64,000 nucleotides of DNA from an uncultured Clostridia bacterium (GTDB lineage Bacteria > Bacillota > Clostridia > Lachnospirales > CAG-274), in contig CANQIA010000005.1 in the NCBI GenBank assembly GCA_947624015.1, positions 1 to 64,000 of the forward strand, given 5' to 3'. Every line of letters starts with the position of its first letter. Position 1 is the first letter of the stretch. The notes under the pieces were generated by a model. It was not told where the DNA came from. It was given only the letters and a program-made list of their open reading frames with translations, and ran no database searches. Positions 33,146 to 42,508 of the stretch are shown in pieces. The position numbers and the translations under genes are program-made.

Positions 33146-35971
33146 TTAATATTTGAATTCAAAAGGCTCATTATTTTTTGACGTCTTAACAATTCTGTTT
33201 TCCTCGTCTACCTCATATTCCACATTATCAATACCCTCTGCTATTGCATTAAAATCGCCATCAAGGAATGTGACCTTGTCCTTGTTCTTACTGTTTTCGG
33301 GGAAGTATCTCATATGTCCCTGATATTTATCATATACGCTTCTTGCAAAATACAACCCTTTATCAACTCTGTACATGGTACAGAAATCCGTTTTAAGCTT
33401 AAGTTTGCCGTTTGAGTCAAGTACACAGGCTTTATTGTCATTTACATCATTGGCAATAAATTCTCCGTTATCCGTAATACGAATGTTGAAATAATCGTCT
33501 GCCGTTTTTTCTTTTGAATAAAGGCGATATATGTACCAATCCATATCCGGGTCAGCCCCGTACATTCCGTATCTGTCCTGCCATTTTCTTACAACAACAT
33601 TTGTACCGTATATTGAATCTACACAGTATGGCAGATCCGCTCCTTTGAGATCGGGCAGCTTGTAATCCATACTGTCCTTGAGATTACCCTCTGTATCATA
33701 TACATAATAGGTATCGCCCTTTTTGAATGTGACGGTATCGTTATAAGCCCATGTAGATATATCCTCATACTGAGCCTCAACTATAACTTTACCCTTCCTG
33801 TCCAGAAGCCCCATTAAAAGCCCGTAATTTTTTTCAGGATCAAATGTCTTATAAACATATACCCCACAGCCGATATCCTTTATAACGGGATGATCCGCAA
33901 GTATATTGCCGTCTTTATCCATTATCACATCATAGTACTGCAATACGTCAGGCTCTCTGCTTGGTCCATTATGATAAGAAAGTACAAGCTTTGTATCTGT
34001 ATTATCATCAGCTTCAGCTACCGAAGAAGCAGCTTCGCAGTTACATAATCTCCACATTGTAGCGATAGCCTGTTCTCTTGTATAATTCATCCAAGGAGAA
34101 AACTTGCCCTCTCCCGTGCCTGCCATTACATAGGTATCCCCGCTTTTCATAGCCGCCACGGAATAAATCGCATCCTTTGACCAGTCTGCAAAATAGCTTT
34201 CATCGGTAAATTTATCAATTTTTTCCGTTCCTTTGATATTCAGAAGTGAAGCAAGGTTATTGAGCATAACTGCAGCCTCTTGACGTGTAATACTGTCTTT
34301 AGGCGCAAATATGCCTTTGCCTCTGCCTGCCACTATTTTAAGCTCATAGGCTGCAGTAACATAATTATCATTTACATCTATGAAAGGATCCTCTGAGTTG
34401 TTTTCAAGAGCATAATTTGTTTTGGCAATGTAGGTCATAACCGCCAGCTTGCAAAATTCCTGCCTTGTTATATTCCTTATATACTGTGACTGTATTTCTT
34501 CCGGCACAATACCTGCAGCAACTGCCTTATCTATGCTTTCCTTTGCCCATGAGCTTGGCTCTCCGTTTGTTTCGGATATAGCAAGAGCTTCGGCTTTGGT
34601 CTTGTACTGATTACCGTACAGATCATAATATTTTGTAGCGCTGCCATCCCACACGTTCTCAATATATACGGCGCCGTTTTCCTCCTTTACCAGCATATTA
34701 CCGAATTCAAGCTCCGTAATAGGCTTAAATTCAGAATCAATAACGCCCTCTGTAATATCGGCGTGTCCCATAACTCCGTTTACTATAAGAGTATTGCCGG
34801 GTTGTACCTCCGTTCCTATTTTGTAATAGATTTTTTCTGTAAGGGCATTTCCCTTGTCGTCTATAACACAACATGAATGTTCCGTAGGCATAATTCCGTC
34901 GGGATTTTGGTCATATACACTTTTGCCCTCCATACCCTTTATAGGCGTTACAAATACGGGACCGTCTTCTGTACCGAGTAAATTATTGTCCTTGTCATAA
35001 GATTCGATCCTACCGTTAAGGTATCTTCTTGTAATTCCCGTTTCTTTATCATAGTGTATTCTGAAATATTTTTCGTCTATTGTTTCATTGAGATCTTCAT
35101 CGAGAAGACCGTAAAGTCGAGGATACGTATCGGAGCTTCTCACAAGTATCCTGCCGTCTGAATTACTTATTTCATAATATCCCTTATCTTTTAGCACCTT
35201 TCCGTCAAAATCGCATATATAGTAAAGTCCGTCGCTGCCCTTTTTGTAATAATAACCTGTTTCAAATATATCGTTGACTTCCTCGGCAGGCTCAAATGCC
35301 TCTGATAAAAATACCGTTTCATTCGTATTATAGCAGCGGAATCTTCCGTTGTCATACCATATACTTGCATATTTTCCAAATGGTATTGCAATTTCAAGAT
35401 CTTTATTATATGCACCTGCCTTATAGTCTAACGTAACGGCAATAATGCTTCCCGCTGCTCCTTCCATATTTGAAAAGGGCTGTTCTATAAGCTTATTGCC
35501 TTCACTGTCGCATATATAATACAATACTTCATCAATAGATTTTTCGTTTATCACCACCAGCTTGTAATAATTTGTGTTTTCGATCTTTTCTATATTTAAA
35601 GGCTGAGGTATTTTATTAAATTCTTTGTCATAAAAATCTATAACCTTCTCATTGCTGTTCGTACACTCGTATGTCTGTGTGTGTATATTATATGTTATGT
35701 CAGTATATTTAAAGGGAATAACCGTATTGAGCTGCATATCCATAAGTCCTTCCAAACCTGTGGGATCATCGGCAGCATAAAGCGTGTTATTTAGCGTATT
35801 TACCCATTTAAAATTACCCTTTGACAGGGTATTGCCCTTTTCATCTTCCCAATTTATTGTTTTAGCCTTGTCATCAAAATAATATTTGGTATTATCTATA
35901 TTATTGGTGGCAGCAAAGGCATATGTACTCATAAGGGCGCTTAGAGCCAGTGTCAAAATGATTTTTTTCAT
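33146..35971 (-). CDS. S-layer-anchored WG-repeat protein
   Basis: A 941-residue secreted protein with a cleavable signal peptide (KKIILTLALSALMSTYAFA). Residues about 25-460 and again about 660-941 carry WG-type repeats (patterns such as LYYICDFDGKVLKDKGYYEI, YGLLMGLLDRKGKVIVEAQYEDI). In the middle, about 470-650, stand SLH domains (SSWAKESIDKAVAAGIVPE, ITRQEFCKLAVMTY, FAPKDSITRQEAAVML, FSPWMNYTREQAIATM) that bind secondary cell-wall polymer. SLH modules are usually terminal, so the internal placement is unusual. A surface-binding role is inferred; no enzymatic motif was seen. Confidence 0.85.
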   Translation of the reverse strand: MKKIILTLALSALMSTYAFAATNNIDNTKYYFDDKAKTINWEDEKGNTLSKGNFKWVNTLNNTLYAADDPTGLEGLMDMQLNTVIPFKYTDITYNIHTQTYECTNSNEKVIDFYDKEFNKIPQPLNIEKIENTNYYKLVVINEKSIDEVLYYICDSEGNKLIEQPFSNMEGAAGSIIAVTLDYKAGAYNKDLEIAIPFGKYASIWYDNGRFRCYNTNETVFLSEAFEPAEEVNDIFETGYYYKKGSDGLYYICDFDGKVLKDKGYYEISNSDGRILVRSSDTYPRLYGLLDEDLNETIDEKYFRIHYDKETGITRRYLNGRIESYDKDNNLLGTEDGPVFVTPIKGMEGKSVYDQNPDGIMPTEHSCCVIDDKGNALTEKIYYKIGTEVQPGNTLIVNGVMGHADITEGVIDSEFKPITELEFGNMLVKEENGAVYIENVWDGSATKYYDLYGNQYKTKAEALAISETNGEPSSWAKESIDKAVAAGIVPEEIQSQYIRNITRQEFCKLAVMTYIAKTNYALENNSEDPFIDVNDNYVTAAYELKIVAGRGKGIFAPKDSITRQEAAVMLNNLASLLNIKGTEKIDKFTDESYFADWSKDAIYSVAAMKSGDTYVMAGTGEGKFSPWMNYTREQAIATMWRLCNCEAASSVAEADDNTDTKLVLSYHNGPSREPDVLQYYDVIMDKDGNILADHPVIKDIGCGVYVYKTFDPEKNYGLLMGLLDRKGKVIVEAQYEDISTWAYNDTVTFKKGDTYYVYDTEGNLKDSMDYKLPDLKGADLPYCVDSIYGTNVVVRKWQDRYGMYGADPDMDWYIYRLYSKEKTADDYFNIRITDNGEFIANDVNDNKACVLDSNGKLKLKTDFCTMYRVDKGLYFARSVYDKYQGHMRYFPENSKNKDKVTFLDGDFNAIAEGIDNVEYEVDEENRIVKTSKNNEPFEFKY

Positions 35972-36025
35972 AATAAAACCTCTTTCCTAATATAACCGAT
36001 ATATAATGTCGAATAATTCATATAT

Positions 36026-36054
36026 ACTCTATCACTTATATGTTGCAAAGTCAA
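36026..36054 (-). promoter_or_regulatory. Probable promoter of the WG/SLH gene
   Basis: On the minus strand TTGACT (36054-36049), a 17-bp spacer and TAGAGT (36031-36026) precede AAAGAGG and the ATG at 35971. The -10 match is partial; TATATA a few bases downstream is an alternative. Confidence 0.5.
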
Positions 36055-36089
36055 GTTATAAGGTATTAAATCAATATTACAAAAAAATA

Positions 36090-36131
36090 AACAGGCTGTT
36101 ATCCAATTATTTCATCAGATAACAGCCTGTT
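36090..36131 (-). terminator. Strong hairpin at the end of the AT-rich gap
   Basis: A 14-bp perfect stem (36090-36103 with 36118-36131) is followed on the minus strand by TATTTTTTT. It looks like the terminator of a leftward transcript starting near 36763. Confidence 0.75.
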
Positions 36132-36762
36132 ACTTTACTTCGTCAATCATTTTAATCACTTTCTTTTTTGATCTTATTATTAAATCTCACTTTTTATTCA
36201 TTTTGATAAATCTCTCATTCAGCATCTCATTTAATTTATTTAATATTATAATTTTTATATTATGGTTTATTTTTCTTCCATAATTCATTGTATTATAATT
36301 TTTATATCTATATTCAGTTGTAATTAAATTAATACCTCGTTTAATACGGAATATTAATTTGTTTGTTTTTAATTAAATGAAATATTTTGCTCTTATATTA
36401 TTTCTGAAATTATAAATGCTTTTCAAATGAAATTTAATCGATCAATTTTTAATACTGTTGTTCAACACTTACATCTATATAAATTTTTCCTTGTCTGTAT
36501 AACACTTTCGCTGTATTGGTTTATGCTATTTCTACACTTTCATAATCGAGTTCAATCCGGCATTATTTCTGTCAAGATCAAGCTGTCATTATATTCTTAT
36601 TCAAGTGTTTTGATTTTTAAATTTGTTCATTTATTTTCATAGTGTTGGGTTTCAATACTTTTGTAAAAGGTGTCAGCTAATATGTTATACGACTAAAATG
36701 CTGCGTTTGGTGGTCTCACTCCTTTCTTAATATCCTTTAGTTATAACCTTTAGGTTATCTTG
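36132..36762 (-). other. AT-rich stretch: possible decayed gene or long non-coding RNA
   Basis: About 630 bp are bounded by a near-consensus leftward promoter and a strong leftward terminator, but contain no intact gene. On the minus strand, stretches read like coding sequence broken by stops. One runs from MNYGRKINH near 36285 to a TGA near 36187 and then reads on to a TAA just before the terminator (ending VIKMIDEVK). Another frame near 36500 gives KVLYRQGKIYIDVSVEQQY before a stop. An AGGAGTGA sequence lies near 36720 without a good start behind it. A decayed small gene or an RNA gene are both possible. Confidence 0.4.
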
Positions 36763-36769
36763 TATATAT

Positions 36770-36798
36770 ATAATAACCTATATCTTTGAATTTGTCAA
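36770..36798 (-). promoter_or_regulatory. Strong leftward promoter upstream of the gene-free stretch
   Basis: On the minus strand TTGACA (36798-36793), a 17-bp spacer and TATTAT (36775-36770) form a near-consensus SigA site. A short stem (ATAACC-TAAA-GGTTAT) follows in the first transcribed bases. It reads into a region without an intact gene. Confidence 0.65.
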
Positions 36799-36896
36799 TA
36801 CCTTTTTTTGAAAAAAATAAAAAAATTTTATTTTCAACATTAGTCAATTTAAAATTTAAAATCGATGATCTTGCTTACACAAAATCATCGATCGTT

Positions 36897-39125
36897 TTAA
36901 AAAAGATTTATCTGTCTTGGAAGATTATTGCGATCCTTATCTTCTTCGTTTATAAAATGACCTGTGGCAGGGATCTTGGAACATCTGTAATATTCCGCAT
37001 CGTCTGTGATAAAGCTTTCCTTTGTCATGATGCGTGTCATTTTGCTGTTCTTTTTAAGCGTGTATACCTGCACTCCACCTGAGCTTTTTGTTTGCTTTAA
37101 GGGGATGCAAGAGGAAGCCACAAGCATCGCCTTATCCGTATCTCTTATAAGTATGATATCCTTATCATCTTCAATGTATAATGCTCCCACCAGCAGGGAT
37201 CTGCCCGAATAAGCATTTATAAGCTTTTTTCTGTTTACTTTTGTGGCATATGCCGACATTTCCACCTTGGCTATTTTGCCGTTTTCAAAAGCAAACAGCA
37301 TATATCCCTTGTAATCGTTGGCGTTTGCCATATATACTATTTTTTCATCAGCCTCCATGCCGAGGAGATTGTTTAAATACTCGCCCATGCTGCTTGTTTT
37401 ACATTCGGGCAGATCATATGCCTTGACCTTGTATACGTTCTGTCTGTCCGAGAACATGAGCAGCTCGTTTTTATTATTGCTTTCAAGGGTCTGTATTATT
37501 TCATCATTTTCCTTAAGCTTATGTTCGGCTGATACTCTCATTGACGCCTGGAGAGATACCTGTGTTATTTTTTTAAAGTAATTTTCCTTTGTAAGGAAAA
37601 GTGTTACGGGATATTCTTCAATAAAGTCATCGTCGCTTACCGTATCGATCTGCTCGGAATATATAATATCCGTATTACGTGGTTTGCCGTATTTTTTGGA
37701 TATTTGTTTAAGCTCGTCTATTATAATATCATTTATAAGGGCTTCGCAGTTAAGAATATCCTGCAGCTCCGACATTTCCTTCTCAAGATCCTTTATAGCG
37801 TTAGTCTGCTTTAAAAGATAATCCTTATTCAGATTCCTCAGCTTGATCTCAGCTACATATTCTGCCTGAAGCTCGTCTATATTAAATCCCTTCATAAGAT
37901 TGGGAATTACCATGGAGTCATCTTCGGTCTCCCTTATTATCTTAATTGCCTTATCTATATCGAGTATGATCTCCTGCAAGCCTATAAGAAGATGATGCCT
38001 GTCCCACTTCTTATCAAAATCGTATTCCGTCTGGCGCTTTATACACAGGGTTCTGAAAGCGAGCCATTCGTCAAGTATTTCTGCAATGCCCAATGTTTTG
38101 GGTCTGCCGTTTACAAGTATATTGAAATTACAACTGAAGCTATCCTCAAGAGGCGTCATGGAATAGAGCTTTGACATAAGCTTATCGGGATCTGCCGTTC
38201 TTTTTATATCAATGGTAATTTTAAGTCCCTTAAGGTCCGTCTCGTTTCTGACATCATTTATCTCTTTGAGTTTATTCAGCTTTACAAGAGATATTATCTT
38301 TTCAATAATACTTTCTATATTGGTAGAATAAGGTATCTCGTAAATCTCAATAAGACTGTTTTTCTTGTCGTAACGATATTTGCCTCTTACCTTAAAGCTT
38401 CCCCTTCCCGTCTTATATATTTTGTCGATCTCCTCGTCGCTGTATATAAGCTCGCCTCCCGTAGTAAAATCGGGAGCCTTAAGATATTTCTTGATATCGG
38501 TCTTCTTGTTTTTGATGTAATGTATCGTAGCATCGCATACTTCCTTTAAATTAAAGCTGCATATGGAGCTTGCCATACTTACTGCAATGCCTTGATTGGG
38601 TGTTACAAGTATATTGGGAAATGTTGTGGGAAAAAGCACAGGCTCCTTCATTTTGCCGTCATAGTTGTCTATAAAGTCAACTGTGTTCTTGTCTATACCC
38701 TTGAAAAGCTCATTGCAGAAAGTATCAAGCTTTACTTCGGTATATCTTGAGGCGGCATATGCCATATCTCTTGAATATGCCTTGCCAAAATTACCCTTGC
38801 TGTCTATAAAGGGATGTATAAGGGCGTCATTGCCCCTTGTAAGCCTTACCATAGTTTCATATATGGTAGCGTCCCCATGAGGGTTGAGCTTCATAGTCTG
38901 TCCTACCACATTGGTGGACTTTGTTCTGCTGCCGTTTAAAAGCCCCATTTTGTACATTGTATAAAGGAGCTTCCTGTGAGCGGGCTTAAAGCCGTCTATC
39001 TCGGGAATTGCTCTTGAAACTATTTCACTCATGGCATAGGGCATATAGTTAAGCTCAAGTGTTTCTGTAATATTCTGCTCTATGAAATTGTTTACAACCG
39101 TATTATTATCCTTCTTTTTAGCCAT
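36897..39125 (-). CDS. parC: Type IIA topoisomerase subunit A (ParC/GyrA-like)
   Basis: A 742-residue DNA-cleavage subunit. The winged-helix region has EIDGFKPAHRKLLYTMYKMG and the catalytic tyrosine lies in MAYAASRYTEVKL. The GyrA-style C-terminal beta-pinwheel is short and no GyrA box was noticed. Length and the order parE-parC with an 11-bp gap support topoisomerase IV, which decatenates daughter chromosomes. The sequence is divergent from standard ParC (for example the early EQNITETLELNYMPYAMSE), so a second, specialised gyrase-like enzyme cannot be excluded. Confidence 0.88.
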   Translation of the reverse strand: MAKKKDNNTVVNNFIEQNITETLELNYMPYAMSEIVSRAIPEIDGFKPAHRKLLYTMYKMGLLNGSRTKSTNVVGQTMKLNPHGDATIYETMVRLTRGNDALIHPFIDSKGNFGKAYSRDMAYAASRYTEVKLDTFCNELFKGIDKNTVDFIDNYDGKMKEPVLFPTTFPNILVTPNQGIAVSMASSICSFNLKEVCDATIHYIKNKKTDIKKYLKAPDFTTGGELIYSDEEIDKIYKTGRGSFKVRGKYRYDKKNSLIEIYEIPYSTNIESIIEKIISLVKLNKLKEINDVRNETDLKGLKITIDIKRTADPDKLMSKLYSMTPLEDSFSCNFNILVNGRPKTLGIAEILDEWLAFRTLCIKRQTEYDFDKKWDRHHLLIGLQEIILDIDKAIKIIRETEDDSMVIPNLMKGFNIDELQAEYVAEIKLRNLNKDYLLKQTNAIKDLEKEMSELQDILNCEALINDIIIDELKQISKKYGKPRNTDIIYSEQIDTVSDDDFIEEYPVTLFLTKENYFKKITQVSLQASMRVSAEHKLKENDEIIQTLESNNKNELLMFSDRQNVYKVKAYDLPECKTSSMGEYLNNLLGMEADEKIVYMANANDYKGYMLFAFENGKIAKVEMSAYATKVNRKKLINAYSGRSLLVGALYIEDDKDIILIRDTDKAMLVASSCIPLKQTKSSGGVQVYTLKKNSKMTRIMTKESFITDDAEYYRCSKIPATGHFINEEDKDRNNLPRQINLF

Positions 39126-39136
39126 AATATTACCTC

Positions 39137-41113
39137 TTAGCTTATTTCCGTCAGATCAATGTACATATGTCCGAATTCCTCTATATGCTCTTTTCTGCCT
39201 CTTAAATTGTCGCCTAACAGCATATCAAATATATCGGCTGTTTTTTGCGCATCTTCGGGAAGCACAAGTATAAGTCTTCTTGTTTCGGGATTCATAGTGG
39301 TCTGCCACATCATTTCAGGCTCGTTTTCGCCAAGCCCCTTTGAACGCTGCACCTCATATTTGCCGTTTATTTTGCTTATAATATCTGCCTTTTCCTTTTC
39401 CGTATATGCAAAGTATGTTTTCTTAGCTGAATTTATCTCATAAAGAGGAGATTCGGCAATAAACACCTTTCTCTGTTCTATAAGCGTAGGTACAAGTCTA
39501 TAAAGCATAGTCAGTATAAGCGTTCTTATATGAAAGCCGTCTACATCTGCGTCTGTGCATATTATTATCTTTGACCATCTCAATTGATTTATGTCAAAGC
39601 TGTTCAGATCTGAACTGTGCTTTGTCTTGATCTCAACACCGCAGCCCAGTACCTTAAGAAGATCCGTGATTATTTCGCTTTTGAATATCTTGTCATAATT
39701 AGCCTTAAGGCAGTTAAGTATTTTTCCTCTTACAGGCATTACGCCTTGAAATTCCGCATCTCTTCCCAACACTACTGAGCCAAGAGCGGAATCGCCCTCT
39801 ACAATATAGAGCTCTCTCCTGCTCACGTCTTTGGTACGGCAGTTTACGAATTTTTCCACACGGTTATTCATATCCAGAGAGCCTGTAAGCTTTTTCTTTA
39901 TATTGACTCTTGTCCTTTCGGCAGTCTCACGGCTCCTTTTGTTGACAAGTACCTGCTTTGCTATCTTATCTGCGTCAGCTTTATTCTCGATAAAATATAT
40001 CTCAAGCTGTTTTTTAAGATAGTCTGTAAGGGCTTCTCTTATAAATTTGTTAGTGATTGATTTTTTTGTCTGGTTTTCATAGCTTGTAACGGTTGAAAAG
40101 CTGTTTATAATAAGCACAAGGCTGTCTTCTATGTCTGTAAATACTATCTTCTTCTCGGTCTTGTTATATAAGCCGTTGTTTTTTAAATAATTGTCAATAG
40201 CATATACAAAGGCTGTCCTTACCGCTTTATCAGGCGAACCTCCATGCTCCAGAAAGCTTGAATTATGATAATATTCCAGCAAATTTATATCGTTATTAAA
40301 ACAAAAAGCCAATTCGAACTTAAATTTATACTCTTCCTTGTCCTCTCTGTCACGACCTTTTGTTTCATTTTCAAAATACTCTATTTCTGTAAACGCCTTT
40401 TCTCCCGCTATTTCCTTTATATAGTCCTTGATACCTTCCGGATAGCAGTAAGTATATTTTTCCTTTGTCCTGTCATCTGTAAGCACAAATGTAAGCCCTG
40501 CATTTACTATACATTGCCTTTTAAGTATGCTTTGATAATATTCAAGGGGGATATCTATATCTGTGAATACATCTCTGTCCGGCTTCCAATGGATCATAGA
40601 GCCTGTTCTCCTGTTGCCGGTAGGCTCCTTTTTAAGACCGCCTATATTTTCGCCCTTCTCAAAATAAAGCTCATATTTATAGCCGTCTCTGATAATAGTG
40701 ACCTCCATAAATTCTGAGCTGTACTGAGTTGCGCAAAGTCCAAGTCCGTTAAGTCCCAGACTGTATTCATAGGTATCTCCGCTATTGTTGTTATATTTTC
40801 CTCCCGCATACATTTCGCAGAAAAGGAGTTCCCAGTTATATCTTTCTTCGTTTGTATTATAATCAACGGGAATACCTCTGCCGTGGTCGATAACGGTAAT
40901 ATCGTTATCCTTTCCCAATATTATCTCTATCTTATTGCCAAAGCCCTCTCTTGCCTCGTCAATGGCATTTGAAAGTATCTCAAACACAGAATGTTCGCAG
41001 CCTTCTATACCGTCTGAGCCAAATATTACGGCAGGGCGCAGTCTTACTCTGTCCGCACCCTTAAGAGAACTTATGCTTTCATTGGTATACTCTGTAGTCT
41101 TGGTATTGTTCAT
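39137..41113 (-). CDS. parE: Type IIA topoisomerase subunit B (ParE/GyrB-like)
   Basis: A 658-residue ATPase subunit. The GHKL domain shows ILSNAIDEAREG (N-box), DHGRGIPVD (G1) and the GLNGLG lid. The transducer domain follows, and the Toprim domain has REL-YIVEGDSALGS with the acidic DADVDGFHIRTL. The C-terminal FGHMYIDLTEIS resembles the usual GyrB/ParE tail. The PAVIFGSDGIEG start segment differs from the common MYIGST motif. It is translated just before parC and has an upstream region with TTGCTC...TATATA as a possible promoter near 41140-41165. Confidence 0.88.
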   Translation of the reverse strand: MNNTKTTEYTNESISSLKGADRVRLRPAVIFGSDGIEGCEHSVFEILSNAIDEAREGFGNKIEIILGKDNDITVIDHGRGIPVDYNTNEERYNWELLFCEMYAGGKYNNNSGDTYEYSLGLNGLGLCATQYSSEFMEVTIIRDGYKYELYFEKGENIGGLKKEPTGNRRTGSMIHWKPDRDVFTDIDIPLEYYQSILKRQCIVNAGLTFVLTDDRTKEKYTYCYPEGIKDYIKEIAGEKAFTEIEYFENETKGRDREDKEEYKFKFELAFCFNNDINLLEYYHNSSFLEHGGSPDKAVRTAFVYAIDNYLKNNGLYNKTEKKIVFTDIEDSLVLIINSFSTVTSYENQTKKSITNKFIREALTDYLKKQLEIYFIENKADADKIAKQVLVNKRSRETAERTRVNIKKKLTGSLDMNNRVEKFVNCRTKDVSRRELYIVEGDSALGSVVLGRDAEFQGVMPVRGKILNCLKANYDKIFKSEIITDLLKVLGCGVEIKTKHSSDLNSFDINQLRWSKIIICTDADVDGFHIRTLILTMLYRLVPTLIEQRKVFIAESPLYEINSAKKTYFAYTEKEKADIISKINGKYEVQRSKGLGENEPEMMWQTTMNPETRRLILVLPEDAQKTADIFDMLLGDNLRGRKEHIEEFGHMYIDLTEIS

Positions 41114-41297
41114 AACAATTTCTTCCTTTCTTCTCTATATAATAGATTACCCCATTTGAGCAAAATTTGCAAGTAAAAAATATTTTTGACCAAAAAAAAG
41201 GAATGTACTCATATATGTAGAATATATATATTAAAGACTGTCGGACTTTGCTCCGATCAATTACTTATTGCAAATATAAGCAAGGAGGAGATTTATT

Positions 41298-41714
41298 ATG
41301 GTACAGATATTAGCTGGTGGAAAAGGCGAAGGCAAGACAAAGAAATTAATTGAGATGGCAAACAATGCCGCTAAGGAAGCAGAAGGTTGTGTAGTATACA
41401 TAGATGATGATTCAAGACATATCTATGATCTTGATCACTCTATCAGATTTGTTGAGATCGCTGAATTTCCTCTTGTAAATTACAGAGAATTGTTAAGCTT
41501 TATTTACGGTATACTTTCTCAGAACGGCGATATAGAGAAAATATATATTGACGGTATATTCAAGATCGTTTCAAAGCTGAGCAGTGAGGATTTCATAAAG
41601 CTCGTTGCCAGATTAAAATCCATAAGTGAAAAATACAGTATCGATTTTATTGCGTCAGCCAATGCGCTTCCGGCTGAACTGCCTAAAGAGATCGCAGATG
41701 TGATAATGGCATAA
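41298..41714 (+). CDS. Small P-loop NTP-binding protein of unknown function
   Basis: A 138-residue soluble protein with a Walker A motif at the N-terminus (GGKGEGKT, about 7-14). Hydrophobic strands VVYIDDD and KIYIDGIFKI follow; the second could carry a Walker B aspartate. The last part, DFIASANALPAELPKEI, fits the end of a small RecA-like core. At under 140 residues it is a minimal P-loop fold. It starts after AAGGAGGAG, and its own terminator follows at 41731. I recognise it as a protein often seen in Clostridia but know no function for it. Confidence 0.8.
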   Translation: MVQILAGGKGEGKTKKLIEMANNAAKEAEGCVVYIDDDSRHIYDLDHSIRFVEIAEFPLVNYRELLSFIYGILSQNGDIEKIYIDGIFKIVSKLSSEDFIKLVARLKSISEKYSIDFIASANALPAELPKEIADVIMA

Positions 41715-41730
41715 TATTAGAAATTTTACA

Positions 41731-41758
41731 GAGCGGTAATGTTACCGCTCTTTTTTTT
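41731..41758 (+). terminator. Intrinsic terminator of the P-loop gene
   Basis: A 9-bp stem (41731-41739 with 41742-41750) is followed by eight T. Clear terminator, 17 bp after the stop codon. Confidence 0.9.
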
Positions 41759-41774
41759 ATCAATATACTAAAGG

Positions 41775-41821
41775 AGCTGTCACGTTATGACCTGCAAGAA
41801 TAAGGTCATAATGCGACAGCT
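41775..41821 (+). terminator. Second, long hairpin after the P-loop gene
   Basis: A nearly continuous 19-bp stem pairs 41775-41793 with 41803-41821 around a 9-nt loop and is followed by TTATTTG. It may be a back-up terminator or the terminator of a small RNA. Confidence 0.5.
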
Positions 41822-41850
41822 TTATTTGATATATGGCTGAATTTTAATGC

Positions 41851-42044
41851 TTACCTCTCCGTCCGCCCAAATCAAAGGTAAAATTGGGCATACACCTCCC
41901 CTTACAAGAGATGCTTGGCATAATGTATTTCAAAAGTACTTATATACTTATCAAAACAATACTTGTGTTATAGCCAAAGCCTTACCGTTCTATACCTCCC
42001 CTTACAAGGGGAGGGGGACCAACCGAAGGTTGGTGGAGAGGTAA
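41851..42044. repeat. MITE-like repeat with 10-bp terminal inverted repeats
   Basis: A 194-bp non-coding unit starts TTACCTCTCC (41851-41860) and ends with the exact inverse GGAGAGGTAA (42035-42044). Inside, CACCTCCCCTTACAAG occurs twice (around 41887 and 41995) and a hairpin CCAACC-GAAG-GTTGG lies near the right end. Together with the two terminators it fills the 350-bp gap before vanZ. A related unit lies at 56917-57060. Such CCTCCCC-rich repeats are widespread in gut Firmicute genomes; their mover is unknown. Confidence 0.65.
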
Positions 42045-42067
42045 CAATAACTTACCTAAACATAAAT

Positions 42068-42502
42068 TCAACGCAATAATCCCTTTATATTTATACGCTT
42101 ATACAATAAATATGTGATCGCAATAGCGCAGCAGACACCCATAAAATCGATCCAGATGTCTGTAACAGAGCTTGAACGACCTTGGGGAAATAATTGTATA
42201 GTTTCGTCTACGGCGGCTGTAAGAAGCCCTAAAAAGGCAATATCTTGGAAATGACTTTTAACGTCGGCGCCAAAGAACACAAAATCCGATGTGAGCAAAA
42301 AGCCTAGCCCTGCAAATTCGGTAAAATGAGCGCTCTTTCTTATAAGTGATTCGCTTATATCGATATGAAGCAGATCATGTATAATTTCCACCAACGCTCC
42401 GCTTAAGCCGGATGATTCTACGGCGTCAAATGAAGAATTGATCCAAATAAAGCCTACACACGCCACCGTAAGCAATAAAAATATATTTTTTAATTTATTC
42501 AT
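42068..42502 (-). CDS. VanZ-family membrane protein
   Basis: A 144-residue protein with four membrane helices. The VanZ signature is visible: the SLIRKSAHFTEFAGLGFLL segment with its conserved Lys-His and Glu, and the later DETIQLFPQGRSSSVTDIWIDFMG. VanZ gives low-level teicoplanin resistance in enterococci, but most family members are chromosomal proteins of unknown envelope function. It sits 6 bp after the SLH gene and ends the leftward surface cluster. Confidence 0.93.
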   Translation of the reverse strand: MNKLKNIFLLLTVACVGFIWINSSFDAVESSGLSGALVEIIHDLLHIDISESLIRKSAHFTEFAGLGFLLTSDFVFFGADVKSHFQDIAFLGLLTAAVDETIQLFPQGRSSSVTDIWIDFMGVCCAIAITYLLYKRINIKGLLR

Positions 42503-42508
42503 AGCTTA

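Noticed and set aside
36427..36642. Plus-strand open frame of 71 codons in the AT-rich gap
   Set aside because: No ribosome site, atypical Phe/Leu/Ser-rich composition, and both promoter and terminator of the region read the other way.
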